In this document: in pieces, positions 50,109 to 60,339 of the stretch
Numbering within the stretch: the stretch's first letter is position 1
Layout of the letters: every line of letters begins with the position of its first letter
From: Lysobacter daejeonensis GH1-9
Lineage (GTDB): Bacteria; Pseudomonadota; Gammaproteobacteria; Xanthomonadales; Xanthomonadaceae
Length of the DNA stretch: 64,000 nucleotides
Direction of reading: 5' to 3'
Assembly (NCBI RefSeq): GCF_000768355.1
Contig: NZ_AVPU01000016.1
Location: 1-64,000, forward strand
Program-made: the position numbers and the translations under genes
The notes under the pieces: model-generated
Seen by the model: only the letters and a program-made list of their open reading frames with translations
What the model was told of the DNA's origin: nothing
The model's database searches: none

Positions 50109-52160
50109 ATGCGAGTGCTTGTCCTGGCTGCGCTGGTCGCCGCCACGGTTGCCTGCGACCGCGTGTCCACGCCGAAACTGTCCTTGAGCGACACCGACAA
50201 AGCCGATGCGCCCGCACCGGCAGGCGACGACGACTTTGCGTATGCCGAGGCCGATGTCGCCAGCCTGCAGGCGCGCATGTCGCACGGCGAGCTCAGTAGC
50301 CGGGCGCTGACCCAGGCCTACCTCGACCGCATCGCCGCCATCGACGACGCCGGCCCCAAGCTCAACGCCGTCATCGAGACCAACCCGCGCGCGCTGCAGG
50401 AGGCGGAAACGCGCGATGCCGAACGCCGCGCCGGGCGCGTCCGTGGGCCGCTGCATGGCATCCCGGTGCTGGTCAAGGACAACATCGACGCCACGCCGAT
50501 GGCCAATTCGGCCGGCTCACTGGTGCTGGCCGATCACCAGCCCAAGGCAGATGCCCACGTCGTGCGACGCCTGCGCGATGCCGGCGCGGTGATACTGGGC
50601 AAGACCAACCTCAGCGAATGGGCCAACTTCCGCTCGACCCACTCCACCTCCGGCTGGAGCAGCCGCGGCGGGCTGACGCGCAACCCCTACGTCCTTGACC
50701 GCAATGCGTGCGGTTCCAGCTCCGGCACCGGCGTGGCCATCGCCGCCAACCTGGCCGCCGTTGGCGTGGGCACCGAGACCGACGGCAGCATCATCTGCCC
50801 GTCGGCCGCGAACGGCCTGGTCGGCATCAAGCCCACCGTTGGCCTGGTCAGCCGCACCGGCATCATCCCCATCTCGCGCACGCAGGACACCGCCGGGCCG
50901 ATGGCACGCTCCGTCGCCGATGCCGCCGCGCTGCTGTCGGTGATGGTGGGACGTGATGAGCGCGATCCCATCACCGGTGACAGCGCCGGGCGCGCCGTCT
51001 TCGATTACGAGGCGCGCCTGCGCCCGGATGCCCTGCGCGGTGCGCGCCTTGGCGTGGTGCGCCAGGCGATGGGCTATCACGCCGCGACCGACGCCGTCAT
51101 GGAGCGCGCGATCACCAGCATGCGCAAGGCGGGCGCCCAAGTGGTCGACGTCACCGTCCCCACGTGGGGCCAATGGGATGACGCCGAGCTCCAGGTCCTG
51201 CTCTACGAGTTCAAGGCCGGCGTGGAGCACTACCTGCTCAACAGCGGTGCGCCCGTGACCACGCTGACCCACGTCATCGACTTCAACCAGCGTCACCACC
51301 AGACCACGATGGCCTATTTTGGCCAGGACCTGCTGCAACAGGCACAGGCCAAGGGCTCGCTGGGGGATCCGGCCTACCTGTCCGCGCGATCCGAAGCCCG
51401 GCGTCTGGCACGCACGGAAGGGCTGGACGCCACGTTGGCAGCCCATGACCTGGACGCCCTCATTGCGCCGGCCACCGCCCCGGCCTGGCGCACCGATCTC
51501 GCGCACGGCGACCACTTCCTGGGGGCCGGCTATGGCTTGGCGGCCGTGGCCGGCACGCCGAGCGTGACGGTGCCCATGGGCGACGTGAAAGGCCTTCCGG
51601 TCGGCGTCGTGTTCATGGGGCCCGCCTGGAGCGAGCCGCGGCTGTTGGGGCTGGCCTACAGTTTCGAACAGGCTGCCAAGGCCCGGAAAGCACCGCGCTT
51701 CGTGGCCAGCATCGGTCCGGATCCAGCATCGTCGGCACCACAACAAGTTGCCATGGCTGCGAGCAACGCGCCCAACGCCGCCACTGCGCCCTCAGCCGCA
51801 GCAGTCGCGCCGGCGGCCCCGGCCGCCGCCCAAGCCACCTCGCCGGGTGCGGCCGCCACGACGGCGGCGGCCGCACGGCCCGCAGCGCCCATCACCGCTC
51901 CGGCAACAACGAGTGCGCCCGTGCCGGCAAGGGCGCCGACACCTGCAGCGGCAGTCGCCCCGACAACGGCAACGAGGCCAGGAACGGCAACGGCGCCGCA
52001 AACGACCTCTGCGCTGGCGCCGACTGCCTCCAGGCTGGAGACTGATGCCGCGTCGACCACCAGCCCACCTCCCGCGGGTACGGCGACTGCGACCAGTCCG
52101 GGGCGTCCGCGCCCCCGCGCCACCACCCTGCCCGGCGCGTCCACCGACCAGCCCCGCTGA
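50109..52160 (+). CDS. Amidase-signature lipoprotein with low-complexity tail
   Basis: The protein has 683 residues. A lipobox (LVAATVAC, Cys16) targets it to the envelope. The amidase signature domain spans about residues 45-535: Lys123 in VLVKDNIDATPM, the Ser-rich CGSSSGTG (201-208) and nucleophile Ser227 in ETDGSIICPSAANG, giving a Ser-cis-Ser-Lys triad. The last 140 or so residues are Ala/Pro/Thr repeats without fold, unusual for the family. Substrate is unknown. AAGGGGA precedes the ATG, and a strong terminator follows. Confidence 0.88.
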   Translation: MRVLVLAALVAATVACDRVSTPKLSLSDTDKADAPAPAGDDDFAYAEADVASLQARMSHGELSSRALTQAYLDRIAAIDDAGPKLNAVIETNPRALQEAETRDAERRAGRVRGPLHGIPVLVKDNIDATPMANSAGSLVLADHQPKADAHVVRRLRDAGAVILGKTNLSEWANFRSTHSTSGWSSRGGLTRNPYVLDRNACGSSSGTGVAIAANLAAVGVGTETDGSIICPSAANGLVGIKPTVGLVSRTGIIPISRTQDTAGPMARSVADAAALLSVMVGRDERDPITGDSAGRAVFDYEARLRPDALRGARLGVVRQAMGYHAATDAVMERAITSMRKAGAQVVDVTVPTWGQWDDAELQVLLYEFKAGVEHYLLNSGAPVTTLTHVIDFNQRHHQTTMAYFGQDLLQQAQAKGSLGDPAYLSARSEARRLARTEGLDATLAAHDLDALIAPATAPAWRTDLAHGDHFLGAGYGLAAVAGTPSVTVPMGDVKGLPVGVVFMGPAWSEPRLLGLAYSFEQAAKARKAPRFVASIGPDPASSAPQQVAMAASNAPNAATAPSAAAVAPAAPAAAQATSPGAAATTAAAARPAAPITAPATTSAPVPARAPTPAAAVAPTTATRPGTATAPQTTSALAPTASRLETDAASTTSPPPAGTATATSPGRPRPRATTLPGASTDQPR

Positions 52161-52177
52161 TCGCGTTCGCAGATGGC

Positions 52178-52210
52178 AAAAGGCCGCGGGTCACCCCGCG
52201 GCCTTTTTTT
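52178..52210 (+). terminator. Rho-independent terminator of the amidase gene
   Basis: A 13-bp stem AAAAGGCCGCGGG/CCCGCGGCCTTTT with loop TCAC is followed by a run of T, 17 bp after the amidase stop and before the convergent aroG-type gene. Confidence 0.9.
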
Positions 52211-52257
52211 GGCTCTCTCCGCAACGACCACGCCGCCACGCAGCGCTCCCGCCACCC

Positions 52258-53646
52258 TCAAACCGGCGCGGAAATCTGCTCCTGCTTGCGCACGATCAGC
52301 ATGGCCACTTCCAGCGCCTGCTCATAGTTGAGACGGGGGTCGACCGTCGAGTGGTAGGCGCGCTCCAGATCGCTTTCGGTCAGCTCGCGCGCGCCGCCCA
52401 GACACTCAGTGACGTCTTCGCCCGTGAGCTCCAGGTGCACGCCACCCAGACGCGTGCCGGCGGCCGCGTGCAGGTCCAACGACTGCTCCAGCTCACTGCG
52501 GATGTTGCGGAAGCGACGCGTCTTGTATCCGTTGGTGGTGCTCTCGGTGTTGCCGTGCATGGGGTCACAGACCCAAAGCACGCGGCGGCCGTCGCGACGC
52601 ATGGCCTCCAACAGCGGCGGCAACTTTTCGGCGATCTGCGCCGCACCCATCCGGTGGATGAAGGTCATTCGGCCCGGCTCGTCCTCGGGGTTCAGCACGT
52701 CGATCACGCGCAGCAGCTGGTCCGCCGTGACCGAAGGTCCGACCTTGATCGCAATCGGATTCCGAATGCCGCGGAAGTACTCCACGTGCGCGCCATCCAC
52801 CGCCGCCGTACGCATGCCGATCCACGGGTAGTGGGTGCTGAGGTTGAACCAGCCCCAATGACGCGGCACCTGCCGCGTCTGCGATTCCTCGTATGGCAGC
52901 AACAGCGCCTCGTGCGACGTGTAGAAATCCACGCGATTGAGGTTGTGGACCTGCGAGCCCGACAGCGTCTCCATGAAGCGCACGGCATCGCCGATGCCAT
53001 TCACCATCCGCCGGTACTCGTCCGCCAGCGGCGAGTGACCTACCCAGCTCAGGTTCCAGTACTCCGGATGGTGCAGGTCGGCGAACCCACCATCGATCAG
53101 CGAGCGGACGAAGTTCATCGTCATCGCCGACCGAGCATGGCCCTTGATCATCCGACGCGGGTCGGGAACGCGGGCTTCGGCGGTGAACGCCGGCGCATTG
53201 ACCAGGTCGCCCCGGTAGCTTGGCAGCGTCACTCCTTCGATGGTCTCGGTATCCGAGGAGCGCGGCTTCGCATACTGGCCGGCGAAGCGCCCCACGCGCA
53301 CCACCGGCTTGCGCAGGCCGTGCACCAGCACCAGGCTCATCTGCAGCAGCACTTTCAGCCGGTTGGAGATGACCTCCGACGAGCACGACGCAAACGTCTC
53401 CGCGCAATCACCACCCTGCAGCAGGAAGCGCTTGCCTTCCTGCGCATCGGCGATCTGCTGCTTCAGCGCCAGGATCTCCCAGGAGGTCACCAGCGGCGGC
53501 AGCGTGCGCAGCTCCACCAAGGCCTCCTCCAGCGCCTCCGCATCCGGGTACTGCGGCAGCTGGAGCGCCGGATAGGCGCGCCAGGACGACGGCGTCCACT
53601 CGCTGGGCAGGTTCACGGATTGCAGGTTGCGGGGGGCATTGGGCAT
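52258..53646 (-). CDS. Type II 3-deoxy-7-phosphoheptulonate (DAHP) synthase
   Basis: The enzyme of 462 residues condenses phosphoenolpyruvate with erythrose 4-phosphate, the first shikimate-pathway step. It is the plant-like class II type: LLQGGDCAETFASCSS (metal-binding Cys), RVGRFAGQYAKPRSS, NFVRSLIDGGFADLHHPEYW, KVGPSVTADQLLRVIDVLNP, GRMTFIHRMGA and VCDPMHGNTE. Length is normal. The start at MPNAPRNLQSVNLPSEWTP is conserved. It runs 92 bp after dsbB on the same strand without functional link. Confidence 0.94.
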   Translation of the reverse strand: MPNAPRNLQSVNLPSEWTPSSWRAYPALQLPQYPDAEALEEALVELRTLPPLVTSWEILALKQQIADAQEGKRFLLQGGDCAETFASCSSEVISNRLKVLLQMSLVLVHGLRKPVVRVGRFAGQYAKPRSSDTETIEGVTLPSYRGDLVNAPAFTAEARVPDPRRMIKGHARSAMTMNFVRSLIDGGFADLHHPEYWNLSWVGHSPLADEYRRMVNGIGDAVRFMETLSGSQVHNLNRVDFYTSHEALLLPYEESQTRQVPRHWGWFNLSTHYPWIGMRTAAVDGAHVEYFRGIRNPIAIKVGPSVTADQLLRVIDVLNPEDEPGRMTFIHRMGAAQIAEKLPPLLEAMRRDGRRVLWVCDPMHGNTESTTNGYKTRRFRNIRSELEQSLDLHAAAGTRLGGVHLELTGEDVTECLGGARELTESDLERAYHSTVDPRLNYEQALEVAMLIVRKQEQISAPV

Positions 53647-53738
53647 GGCGTTCACGGCGGTTGTTGCGGAGCAGCAACCCATCATCCGCCCCACTCCACC
53701 GGCCTGCAACCGTTACGTGGGCAACCTTGAACGCGCTT

Positions 53739-54239
53739 TCAGCCGCGCCGGAACGCCGCGAACAACGCCCACGCACCGAGCAGCACAAACCACACCAGGC
53801 TCCACCATGGCATCGACAGCCCGAGGAAGGTCCAGTCGATGTCGCCGCAGTTGCCGGTTGCGGTCATCACCTTGCGGATCACGTCGGTGGTGGACATCGT
53901 CTCGCGCATGAACGACAGCGGCACGCCGCAGCTGGCAGTGGGCGATGGGAACAGCTGGATCCACACGTGGCGCGCGGCGATGGCGATGCCGGCCAGCGCC
54001 GCCAGCCCAGCGAATACACCATAGGCGCGGCGCCCACCCGCCCGTGGCGCGTGCAGGCCACCCAGCAGGAAGACCAGACCCAGCCCGGCGAACGCCAGAC
54101 GCTGGAAGATGCACAGGTTGCAGGGCTCAAGGCCATCGTGGAGCTGCAGGTAGATCGCGTACGCCAGCAGCGCTACGCACGCGGCAAAACCGAGCAGGAA
54201 CTGGGTGCGGAAAGAACCGCGCAGAATAGAGTTGATCAT
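53739..54239 (-). CDS. dsbB: Disulfide bond formation protein B
   Basis: This inner-membrane quinone reductase of 166 residues reoxidises DsbA. Four helices are visible. The first periplasmic loop has Cys40 and Cys43 (EPCNLC), the second Cys104 (TASCGVP) and Cys131 (GNCGDIDWTFLGLSMPWWS), the two redox pairs of DsbB. The quinone-site Arg follows CNLCIFQR. Length is normal. It is next to the end of the ribosomal operon but has its own start region, beyond the rplQ terminator. Confidence 0.95.
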   Translation of the reverse strand: MINSILRGSFRTQFLLGFAACVALLAYAIYLQLHDGLEPCNLCIFQRLAFAGLGLVFLLGGLHAPRAGGRRAYGVFAGLAALAGIAIAARHVWIQLFPSPTASCGVPLSFMRETMSTTDVIRKVMTATGNCGDIDWTFLGLSMPWWSLVWFVLLGAWALFAAFRRG

Positions 54240-54392
54240 TCGCGCAGCTTAACCGCTGCATGCAAGGGTGCGGAACCCGCACGACGCCGCGAAAGCTCCG
54301 CGCGTCGGCCCACCACCCTCGACGCGTCGAGGAATACCGGCGCCAAGGCCGCAGGGTTCGATCGGAATCCCGGTGGCGGCGCCAGAAAAGCA

Positions 54393-54417
54393 AAAGCCCC
54401 GGACGAACCGGGGCTTT
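54393..54417 (-). terminator. Terminator of the alpha ribosomal operon
   Basis: On the minus strand AAAGCCCCGG/CCGGGGCTTT with a 5-nt loop is followed by TGCTTTTC, 43 bp after the rplQ stop. Confidence 0.85.
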
Positions 54418-54459
54418 GCGGTGCGTCGGCATCGAAGTGCCGGCGTTGTGGCGTGCGGA

Positions 54460-54831
54460 TTACTCCGCAGCAGCCGGACGATCGACCAGCTCGACGTAGG
54501 CCATCGGCGCGTTGTCGCCAGCGCGGAAGCCGCACTTCAGGATGCGGGTGTAGCCGCCGTTGCGCGCAACGTAACGCGGGCCCAGCGTGGTGAACAGGGT
54601 GCCCACGGCTTCCTTGTCGCGCAGGCGCGAGAAGGCGAGGCGGCGGTTGGCAACGCCATCCACCTTGGCCAGGGTGATCAGCGGCTCGGCGACGCGGCGC
54701 AGCTCCTTGGCCTTCGGCAGGGTGGTGCGGATCAGGCCGTGCTTGATCAGCGAGGCGGCCATGTTGGTGAACATAGCATCGCGGTGGGCGCTGGTGCGGT
54801 TGAACTTGCGGCCGGACTTCTGGTGGCGCAT
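54460..54831 (-). CDS. rplQ: 50S ribosomal protein L17
   Basis: The protein of 123 residues begins [20 protein letters not shown], the invariant L17 start, and contains [19 protein letters not shown] and [13 protein letters not shown]17 lies near the peptide exit tunnel of the 50S subunit. It is the last gene of the alpha operon (rpsM-rpsK-rpsD-rpoA-rplQ), 196 bp after rpoA, and is followed by the operon terminator. The C-terminus is short and ends RPAAAE. Confidence 0.97.
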   Translation of the reverse strand: MRHQKSGRKFNRTSAHRDAMFTNMAASLIKHGLIRTTLPKAKELRRVAEPLITLAKVDGVANRRLAFSRLRDKEAVGTLFTTLGPRYVARNGGYTRILKCGFRAGDNAPMAYVELVDRPAAAE

Positions 54832-54987
54832 GGGTCGGTTTCCTTAGTGAATGCTGTGACTGTTGAACTTCGCTGTCGCCATCCCGGCGTTGCTGCTTGG
54901 ACTGCGGATGGTCCGTGCCGGCCCTCCGTGACCGGACATGCCGCGGGCCTTGGGGCCTGTCGGCGGGGTACTGCGGTGTTGCAATGA

Positions 54988-55010
54988 ACCCCCGCCTTGC
55001 GGGCGGGGGT
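54988..55010. other. Hairpin directly after rpoA
   Basis: ACCCCCGCC/GGCGGGGGT with a 5-nt loop stands 17 bp after the rpoA stop in the 196-bp rpoA-rplQ gap. There is no T-run, so it is more likely a partial terminator or a processing/stability element than a full stop. Confidence 0.5.
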
Positions 55011-55027
55011 CCACGTTACTGCTGAAC

Positions 55028-56026
55028 TCAGCCCATCATGCCGTGCGAGGCGATGCCCGCCGGCGGCCAGTTCTCAAGCTTCATGCCGAGCGAAAGACCA
55101 CGCTGGGCGAGGACTTCCTTGATCTCGGTGAGCGACTTCTTGCCCAGGTTCGGGGTCTTGAGCAGCTCGACCTCGGTCTTCTGGATCAGGTCGCCGACGT
55201 AGTAAATGCTCTCGGCCTTCAGGCAGTTGGCCGAACGCACCGTCAGCTCCAGGTCATCGATCGGACGCAGCAGGATCGGGTCGATACCGGCCGTGGCCGG
55301 CTTCTGGGTGCCCGGACCGCGCTGGGTGAAGTCACCAAACACAGACAACTGGTCGGTGATGATCTCGGCGGCGGTACGGATGGCTTCCTCGGCATCGATC
55401 GTGCCGTTGGTCTCGATGTCGAGCACCAGCTTGTCGAGGTCGGTGCGCTGCTCCACGCGGGCCGCTTCCACGGCATACGCGACGCGGCGGACCGGCGAGA
55501 AGCTGGCGTCCAGCATCAGGCGACCCAGGGCGCGGGTCTCCTCGTCCGGGCGACGACGGGCGGCGGCCGGCTGGTAGCCGAACCCACGCTCGATCTTCAG
55601 GCGCATGTTGAGTGCCGTGTCCTTGGTCAGGTGGCAGATCACATGTTCCGGGTTCAGGATCTCGACGTTGTGGTCGGTCTTGATGTCGCCGGCGGTGACG
55701 ACGCCCGGGCCCTGCTTGGACAGGGACAGGGTCGACGCGTCGCCGGTGTGCATGCGGATCGCGACGTCCTTGAGGTTCAGCAGAACCTCCAGCACGTCCT
55801 CTTCCAGGCCTTCCACGGTGGTGTACTCATGCAGCACGCCGTCGATCTCGACTTCCGTGATCGCGAAGCCGGGGATGGACGACAGCAGCACGCGACGCAG
55901 CGCATTGCCGAGGGTGTGGCCGTAGCCACGCTCCAGCGGCTCGATCACGACCTTGGCACGGTTGCCCGTGAGGCGTTCGATCTGGGGACCGCGGGGGCGC
56001 AGAACCTGGTTTGCGGTTACCGTCAT
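55028..56026 (-). CDS. rpoA: DNA-directed RNA polymerase subunit alpha
   Basis: The protein of 332 residues has an N-terminal assembly domain ([19 protein letters not shown]-like block [19 protein letters not shown], residues 26-44, and [18 protein letters not shown]) and a C-terminal domain that binds UP elements and activators ([36 protein letters not shown]). It nucleates core polymerase. It lies 52 bp after rpsD in the alpha operon. Length and both domains are complete. Confidence 0.98.
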   Translation of the reverse strand: MTVTANQVLRPRGPQIERLTGNRAKVVIEPLERGYGHTLGNALRRVLLSSIPGFAITEVEIDGVLHEYTTVEGLEEDVLEVLLNLKDVAIRMHTGDASTLSLSKQGPGVVTAGDIKTDHNVEILNPEHVICHLTKDTALNMRLKIERGFGYQPAAARRRPDEETRALGRLMLDASFSPVRRVAYAVEAARVEQRTDLDKLVLDIETNGTIDAEEAIRTAAEIITDQLSVFGDFTQRGPGTQKPATAGIDPILLRPIDDLELTVRSANCLKAESIYYVGDLIQKTEVELLKTPNLGKKSLTEIKEVLAQRGLSLGMKLENWPPAGIASHGMMG

Positions 56027-56078
56027 TGGGTGGTGTCTCCTGCGGTTCCCCCGGCGGGGGCCGGGGGATTCAAAGTCA

Positions 56079-56708
56079 TTACTTCGAGTACAGCTCGACG
56101 ATCAGCGCTTCGTTGATGTCGGCCGGCAGGTCAGCGCGGTCCGGGACGGCCTTGAAGACGCCCGCGAACTTCTTGCTGTCCACCTCGACCCACGACGGCG
56201 ACAGATCCATCTGCTGCGCCACGGACAGGGATTCCTGCACGCGGAGCTGCTTCTGGGCACGCTCGGAGAGCGCGATCGCATCGCCGGCCTTGACCTGGTA
56301 AGACGGCAGGTTCACCGACTTGCCGTTGACCGTCACGCCACGGTGCGAGACCAGCTGGCGGGCGGCCGGACGGGTCACCGCGAAGCCCATGCGGTAGACG
56401 ACGTTGTCCAGGCGGGTCTCGAGCAGCTGCAACAGGTTTTCACCGGTGTTGCCCTTCTTGTTCGAGGCCTTCTTGTAGTAATTGCGGAACTGGCGCTCCA
56501 GCAGGCCGTAGATACGCTTGACCTTCTGCTTTTCACGCAGCTGGGTGGCGTAGTCGGACAGCTTGCCCTTGCGGGCAGTCGGACCGTGCTGGCCGGGCTT
56601 CTGCTCCAGCTTGCACTTCGAATCCAGGGCGCGGACGGGCGACTTCAGCGAGAGGTCGGCGCCTTCGCGGCGGGAGAGCTTACACTTGGGACCAATATAA
56701 CGTGCCAT
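56079..56708 (-). CDS. rpsD: 30S ribosomal protein S4
   Basis: The protein of 209 residues begins [19 protein letters not shown] and has the S4 RNA-binding domain ([40 protein letters not shown]). It nucleates 30S assembly by binding 16S rRNA. In enteric bacteria S4 also represses translation of this operon through a pseudoknot at the rpsM leader; the 316-bp gap before rpsM could hold such a site here. It follows rpsK by 14 bp. Confidence 0.98.
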   Translation of the reverse strand: MARYIGPKCKLSRREGADLSLKSPVRALDSKCKLEQKPGQHGPTARKGKLSDYATQLREKQKVKRIYGLLERQFRNYYKKASNKKGNTGENLLQLLETRLDNVVYRMGFAVTRPAARQLVSHRGVTVNGKSVNLPSYQVKAGDAIALSERAQKQLRVQESLSVAQQMDLSPSWVEVDSKKFAGVFKAVPDRADLPADINEALIVELYSK

Positions 56709-56722
56709 GTCTCTTCAGCTCC

Positions 56723-57115
56723 TCAGACGCGGCGCTTTTTCGGCGGACGGCAGCCGTTGTGCGGAATCGGCGTGACGTCGATGATGTTGGCGATCTTGTA
56801 GCCGACGTTGTTCAGCGAACGAACGGCGGACTCGCGACCCGGACCCGGACCCTTGATACGCACTTCGAGCGTCTTCAGGCCGTAATCGAGGGCAGCACGA
56901 CCGGCCTTTTCGGCGGCAACCTGGGCCGCGAACGGGGTCGACTTGCGGGAGCCGCGGAAACCGGCGCCGCCCGAGGTCGCCCAGCTCAGTGCATTGCCCT
57001 GGCGGTCGGTGATCGTGACGATGGTGTTGTTGAAAGAAGCGTGGACGTGGGCGATGCCGTCGGTGACGACGCGCTTGATCTTCTTCTTGGTCTTGGCTGC
57101 AGCAGGCTTGGCCAT
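56723..57115 (-). CDS. rpsK: 30S ribosomal protein S11
   Basis: The protein of 130 residues has a Lys/Ala-rich start ([20 protein letters not shown]), then [37 protein letters not shown] and the end [18 protein letters not shown], all standard for S11, which forms part of the 30S platform and contacts mRNA near the E site. It lies 12 bp after rpsM in the alpha operon. Confidence 0.98.
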   Translation of the reverse strand: MAKPAAAKTKKKIKRVVTDGIAHVHASFNNTIVTITDRQGNALSWATSGGAGFRGSRKSTPFAAQVAAEKAGRAALDYGLKTLEVRIKGPGPGRESAVRSLNNVGYKIANIIDVTPIPHNGCRPPKKRRV

Positions 57116-57127
57116 GATCTATACCCC

Positions 57128-57484
57128 TTACTTCTTGATGGCCTTGCGCGGACCCTTACGGGTACGGGCATTGGTCCGGGTACGCTGGCCGCGCAGCGGC
57201 AGGCCGCGACGGTGACGCAGGCCGCGGTAGCAGCCCAGGTCCATCAGGCGCTTGATGGCGATACCCACCTCACGGCGCAGGTCGCCCTCGACCACGTACT
57301 TGCCGATCTCGGCGCGCAAGCGCTCGACTTCAGGCTCGGACAGGTCGCGGATCTTGGTGGTCGAAGTCACGCCTGCGGCATCGCAGACCTGCTTCGAACG
57401 GGTACGGCCAATGCCGTAAATACTTTGCAGCCCGACCCAGACATGCTTCTGGGCAGGCAGGTTGACGCCAGCAATACGCGCCAT
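57128..57484 (-). CDS. rpsM: 30S ribosomal protein S13
   Basis: The protein of 118 residues starts [20 protein letters not shown] and ends [18 protein letters not shown]. It carries the helix-two-turn-helix region [17 protein letters not shown]13 bridges the 30S head with 50S and contacts the P-site tRNA. The start was set at the conserved MARIAGV; the frame stays open further upstream in the leader but without conservation. It is the first gene of the alpha operon, 316 bp after secY. Confidence 0.98.
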   Translation of the reverse strand: MARIAGVNLPAQKHVWVGLQSIYGIGRTRSKQVCDAAGVTSTTKIRDLSEPEVERLRAEIGKYVVEGDLRREVGIAIKRLMDLGCYRGLRHRRGLPLRGQRTRTNARTRKGPRKAIKK

Positions 57485-57800
57485 AACGCGATCTCCAACT
57501 AGGTTTGGCGGCCGGATTGAGGTCACCCGGCGGAGTGAATCGACAAGTTTATCAAAGTCTCGTTTCAACAGGAAGCCCTGCGGAGCCCGAAGGCACCGCA
57601 GGTACTCCGGCATGGGGAGTGTGCCCATGCTCCGGCGACGAGAGGGAGCTGTCTGGGAGAGGCTGTCTAACCCCTCTCCCGACCCCCCGCGCTACTCTGG
57701 CGCAGGGACCGGCTCCAACTCACCTGTGCGCGAGACCGCCGCCCAGGTCGCCCTTCTTGTCGTCAATCCGCCGCTGGTGCGGAGACGCCAAACAACTTTC
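57485..57800 (-). promoter_or_regulatory. secY-rpsM gap: leader of the alpha operon, no rpmJ
   Basis: The 316-bp gap contains a UUCG-capped hairpin as read on the minus strand (57579-57600, stem TGCGG/CCGCA and GCC/GGC), a GCATGGG/CCCATGC stem (57610-57627) and GGAGAGG/CCTCTCC (57656-57679). TTGAAA followed by GATAAA-like sequence suggests an internal promoter. No rpmJ (L36) frame was recognised. An S4-responsive leader is possible by analogy with E. coli. Confidence 0.45.
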
Positions 57801-59159
57801 TCAGCCGCGCGGCAGGCCGCGCGAACCGCCCTTCAGATTGGCCTTCTTCAGCAGGCTCTCGTACTGGTGCGACATCAGGTGGGCCTGGATCTGGGCAATG
57901 AAGTCCATCACCACCACCACCACGATCAGCAGCGAGGTGCCACCGAAGTAGAACGAGGTACCCATCTGGGTGCGCATCACTTCGGGCAGCAGGCAGACCA
58001 CCACCAGATAGATCGCGCCGGCCGCGGTCAGGCGGGTCAGCACGCCATCGATGTAGTCCGCCGTGGCCTTGCCCGGTCGGATACCCGGGATCAGCGCGCC
58101 CGACTTCTTCAAATTATCCGCCGTCTCCTGGGAGTTGAACACCAGGGCGGTATAGAAGAAGGCGAAGCCCGTGATCAGCGCGGCGTACAGCACCATGTGC
58201 AACGGCTCGCCCGGGTTCAGCATGTTGCTGAGCTTGAGCAGCCACGAGCTGGAGCTGCCCTGGGCGAACCAGGTTGCCGCCGTCGCCGGGAACATCACGA
58301 TGCTCGAAGCGAAGATGGCCGGGATGACGCCGGACATGTTCAGCTTGAGCGGCAGGAACGAGGACTGGTTCATGTACGCGTTGCGGCCACCTTGGCGGCG
58401 CGCGTAGTTGACCGTGATCCGCCGCTGCCCGCGCTCGACGAACACCACCGCGAAAGTAAAGAACAGCACGATGGCAACCACAAGGATCGCGACGATCGGG
58501 CTCATGTCGCCGTTGCGGATCTGCTCGAACATGCCGATCAGCGCGGACGGCAGCCCGGCCACGATACCGGCGAAGATGATCAGCGACACGCCGTTGCCGA
58601 CGCCACGCTCGGTCACCTGCTCGCCCAGCCACATCAGGAACATGGTGCCTGCGGTCAGCGCGATCACGGCGGTGATGACGAAGCCCGGGCCCGGGTTGTA
58701 CACCACCGGAATGCCTTGGCTGGCGCCACCGGCCTGCAGCGCCGTCGCGATGCCCCACGCCTGGAAGATGGCGAGCGGAATCGCACCCATGCGCGACCAC
58801 TGGTTGATCCGCTTGCGGCCCGACTCGCCCTCCTTCTGGATGGCCTTCAGGCTGGGCACGATCTGGGTCAGCAGCTGGACGATGATCGACGCCGAGATGT
58901 ACGGCATCACGTTCAAAGCCAACAGGCTGAAACGCTCCAGCGCGCCACCGGAGAACATGTTGAACATGTCCACGATGGTGCCCTGCTGGGTTTCCATCAG
59001 GCGAAGCATCGCCTCCGGATTGACGCCCGGCACCGGGATGTAGCAACCGATGCGGTAGACGATCAGAGCGCCGATTACAAACAACAGACGTTGGCGGAGC
59101 TCGGTGAACTTACCGAGCCCGCCACCCACGCCGGCCATCGCGTTGCCGCTCCGCGCCAT
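57801..59159 (-). CDS. secY: Protein translocase subunit SecY
   Basis: The channel-forming subunit of the SecYEG translocon in the inner membrane has 452 residues and ten helices. It begins [20 protein letters not shown], with [12 protein letters not shown] (plug region), [25 protein letters not shown] and the cytosolic loop [20 protein letters not shown]. The start follows the conserved N-terminus of the family; MAGVGGG at 59138 is an alternative. The chosen start overlaps no gene and lies 7 bp after the rplO stop. Confidence 0.96.
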   Translation of the reverse strand: MARSGNAMAGVGGGLGKFTELRQRLLFVIGALIVYRIGCYIPVPGVNPEAMLRLMETQQGTIVDMFNMFSGGALERFSLLALNVMPYISASIIVQLLTQIVPSLKAIQKEGESGRKRINQWSRMGAIPLAIFQAWGIATALQAGGASQGIPVVYNPGPGFVITAVIALTAGTMFLMWLGEQVTERGVGNGVSLIIFAGIVAGLPSALIGMFEQIRNGDMSPIVAILVVAIVLFFTFAVVFVERGQRRITVNYARRQGGRNAYMNQSSFLPLKLNMSGVIPAIFASSIVMFPATAATWFAQGSSSSWLLKLSNMLNPGEPLHMVLYAALITGFAFFYTALVFNSQETADNLKKSGALIPGIRPGKATADYIDGVLTRLTAAGAIYLVVVCLLPEVMRTQMGTSFYFGGTSLLIVVVVVMDFIAQIQAHLMSHQYESLLKKANLKGGSRGLPRG

Positions 59160-59166
59160 GCGTCGC

Positions 59167-59604
59167 TTACTCCCCGACCTTGCCGCCAGCCGCTTCGATC
59201 GCGGCCTTGGCACCGGCGGTGGCCAGCAGACCCTTCAGCACGAAGGCCTTGGTCAGCTCACCCTTCTTCACGATCTTGGCCTGCTTGGCGGTGCTCGGCA
59301 CCAGCTTGGCAGCGCGCAGGGCGGCGAAATCGACCTCGCCGGCCTCCAGCTTGTCCAGCTGGTACAGCAGCACTTCGGCCGTGTCGTTCTTCAGCTTGGA
59401 GCGGAAGCCGACCTTCGGCAGGCGCATGTACATCGGCATCTGGCCGCCTTCGAAACCGGCCTTGATCTTGCCCTTGCCGGCGCGCGCGAACGAGCCCTTG
59501 TGGCCGCGGCCAGCGGTCTTGCCCAGGCCCGAGCCGATACCACGACCGACGCGGGTACGCTCCTGGCGGGCGCCCTCGGCGGGTTGCAGAGTGTTGAGAC
59601 GCAT
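59167..59604 (-). CDS. rplO: 50S ribosomal protein L15
   Basis: The protein of 145 residues begins [20 protein letters not shown] and has the Gly-rich [20 protein letters not shown] stretch that threads into 23S rRNA, then a globular C-terminal domain ending [11 protein letters not shown]15 is a late assembly protein of the 50S subunit. It lies between rpmD (5-bp gap) and secY in the spc operon. Confidence 0.98.
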   Translation of the reverse strand: MRLNTLQPAEGARQERTRVGRGIGSGLGKTAGRGHKGSFARAGKGKIKAGFEGGQMPMYMRLPKVGFRSKLKNDTAEVLLYQLDKLEAGEVDFAALRAAKLVPSTAKQAKIVKKGELTKAFVLKGLLATAGAKAAIEAAGGKVGE

Positions 59605-59609
59605 GATGA

Positions 59610-59807
59610 TTACTCCTCCACGCGAACGAGGTAGTGGAGCTGGTTGATCAGACCGCGAACCTGCGGGCTGTCCTTGAGCTCACGGACGCTGTTGAGCTTG
59701 CCGAGGCCGAGCGCCTTCACCGAGAGACGGTGACGCGACTGGGTACCACGCAGGCCCTTGACCAGGCGCACCTTGATGGTGCCGCCAGCAGCTTCATTCT
59801 TAGCCAT
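59610..59807 (-). CDS. rpmD: 50S ribosomal protein L30
   Basis: The protein of 65 residues contains [20 protein letters not shown] and [20 protein letters not shown], the short bacterial L30. Its start overlaps the rpsE stop by eight bases, indicating translational coupling. It sits between rpsE and rplO, the standard spc order. Confidence 0.97.
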   Translation of the reverse strand: MAKNEAAGGTIKVRLVKGLRGTQSRHRLSVKALGLGKLNSVRELKDSPQVRGLINQLHYLVRVEE

Positions 59808-60339
59808 TGATCAGGTCCTCCACCTTCTTGCCACGCTTGGCCGCGATCTGCGACGGCGAATGCATGTCGGTCAGGCCCTTGATGGTGGCGCGGACCAGGT
59901 TGATCGGGTTGCGCGAACCGACGGCCTTGGCCAGCACGTTCTTCACGCCCACCGCTTCCAGCACGGCGCGCATCGCGCCACCGGCAATCACGCCGGTACC
60001 TTCGGAGGCCGGCTGCATGAACACGCGGGCTGCGCCGTGGCCGGACTTGACCGCGTGCCACAGGGTGCCGTTGTTCAGGTCGACGTTGTTCATCGCCTTG
60101 CGGGCGTATTCCATCGACTTCTGGATGGCGACCGGCACTTCGCGCGCCTTGCCGTAGCCGAAGCCAACCTTGCCGTTGCCGTCGCCCACCACCGTCAGTG
60201 CGGTGAAGGTGAACTGGCGGCCGCCCTTGACGGTCTTGCTGACGCGGTTGACCGCAATCAGCTTCTCGATCATGCCGTCGTCGATCTCTTCGCGGTTACG
60301 GTCGCGATCACGACCCCGCGGTGCACGCTCTTCTGCCAT
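59800..60339 (-). CDS. rpsE: 30S ribosomal protein S5
   Basis: The protein of 179 residues has a charged N-terminus ([20 protein letters not shown]), the double-stranded-RNA-binding-like domain ([40 protein letters not shown]) and the C-terminal domain ([20 protein letters not shown]). S5 affects mRNA unwinding and decoding accuracy. It lies 173 bp after rplR, an unusually long gap for this operon, and overlaps rpmD. Confidence 0.98.
   Translation of the reverse strand: MAEERAPRGRDRDRNREEIDDGMIEKLIAVNRVSKTVKGGRQFTFTALTVVGDGNGKVGFGYGKAREVPVAIQKSMEYARKAMNNVDLNNGTLWHAVKSGHGAARVFMQPASEGTGVIAGGAMRAVLEAVGVKNVLAKAVGSRNPINLVRATIKGLTDMHSPSQIAAKRGKKVEDLING

Noticed and set aside
57485-57800. rpmJ (L36) in the secY-rpsM gap
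   Set aside because: No frame with the L36 start or its Cys/His zinc residues was found.
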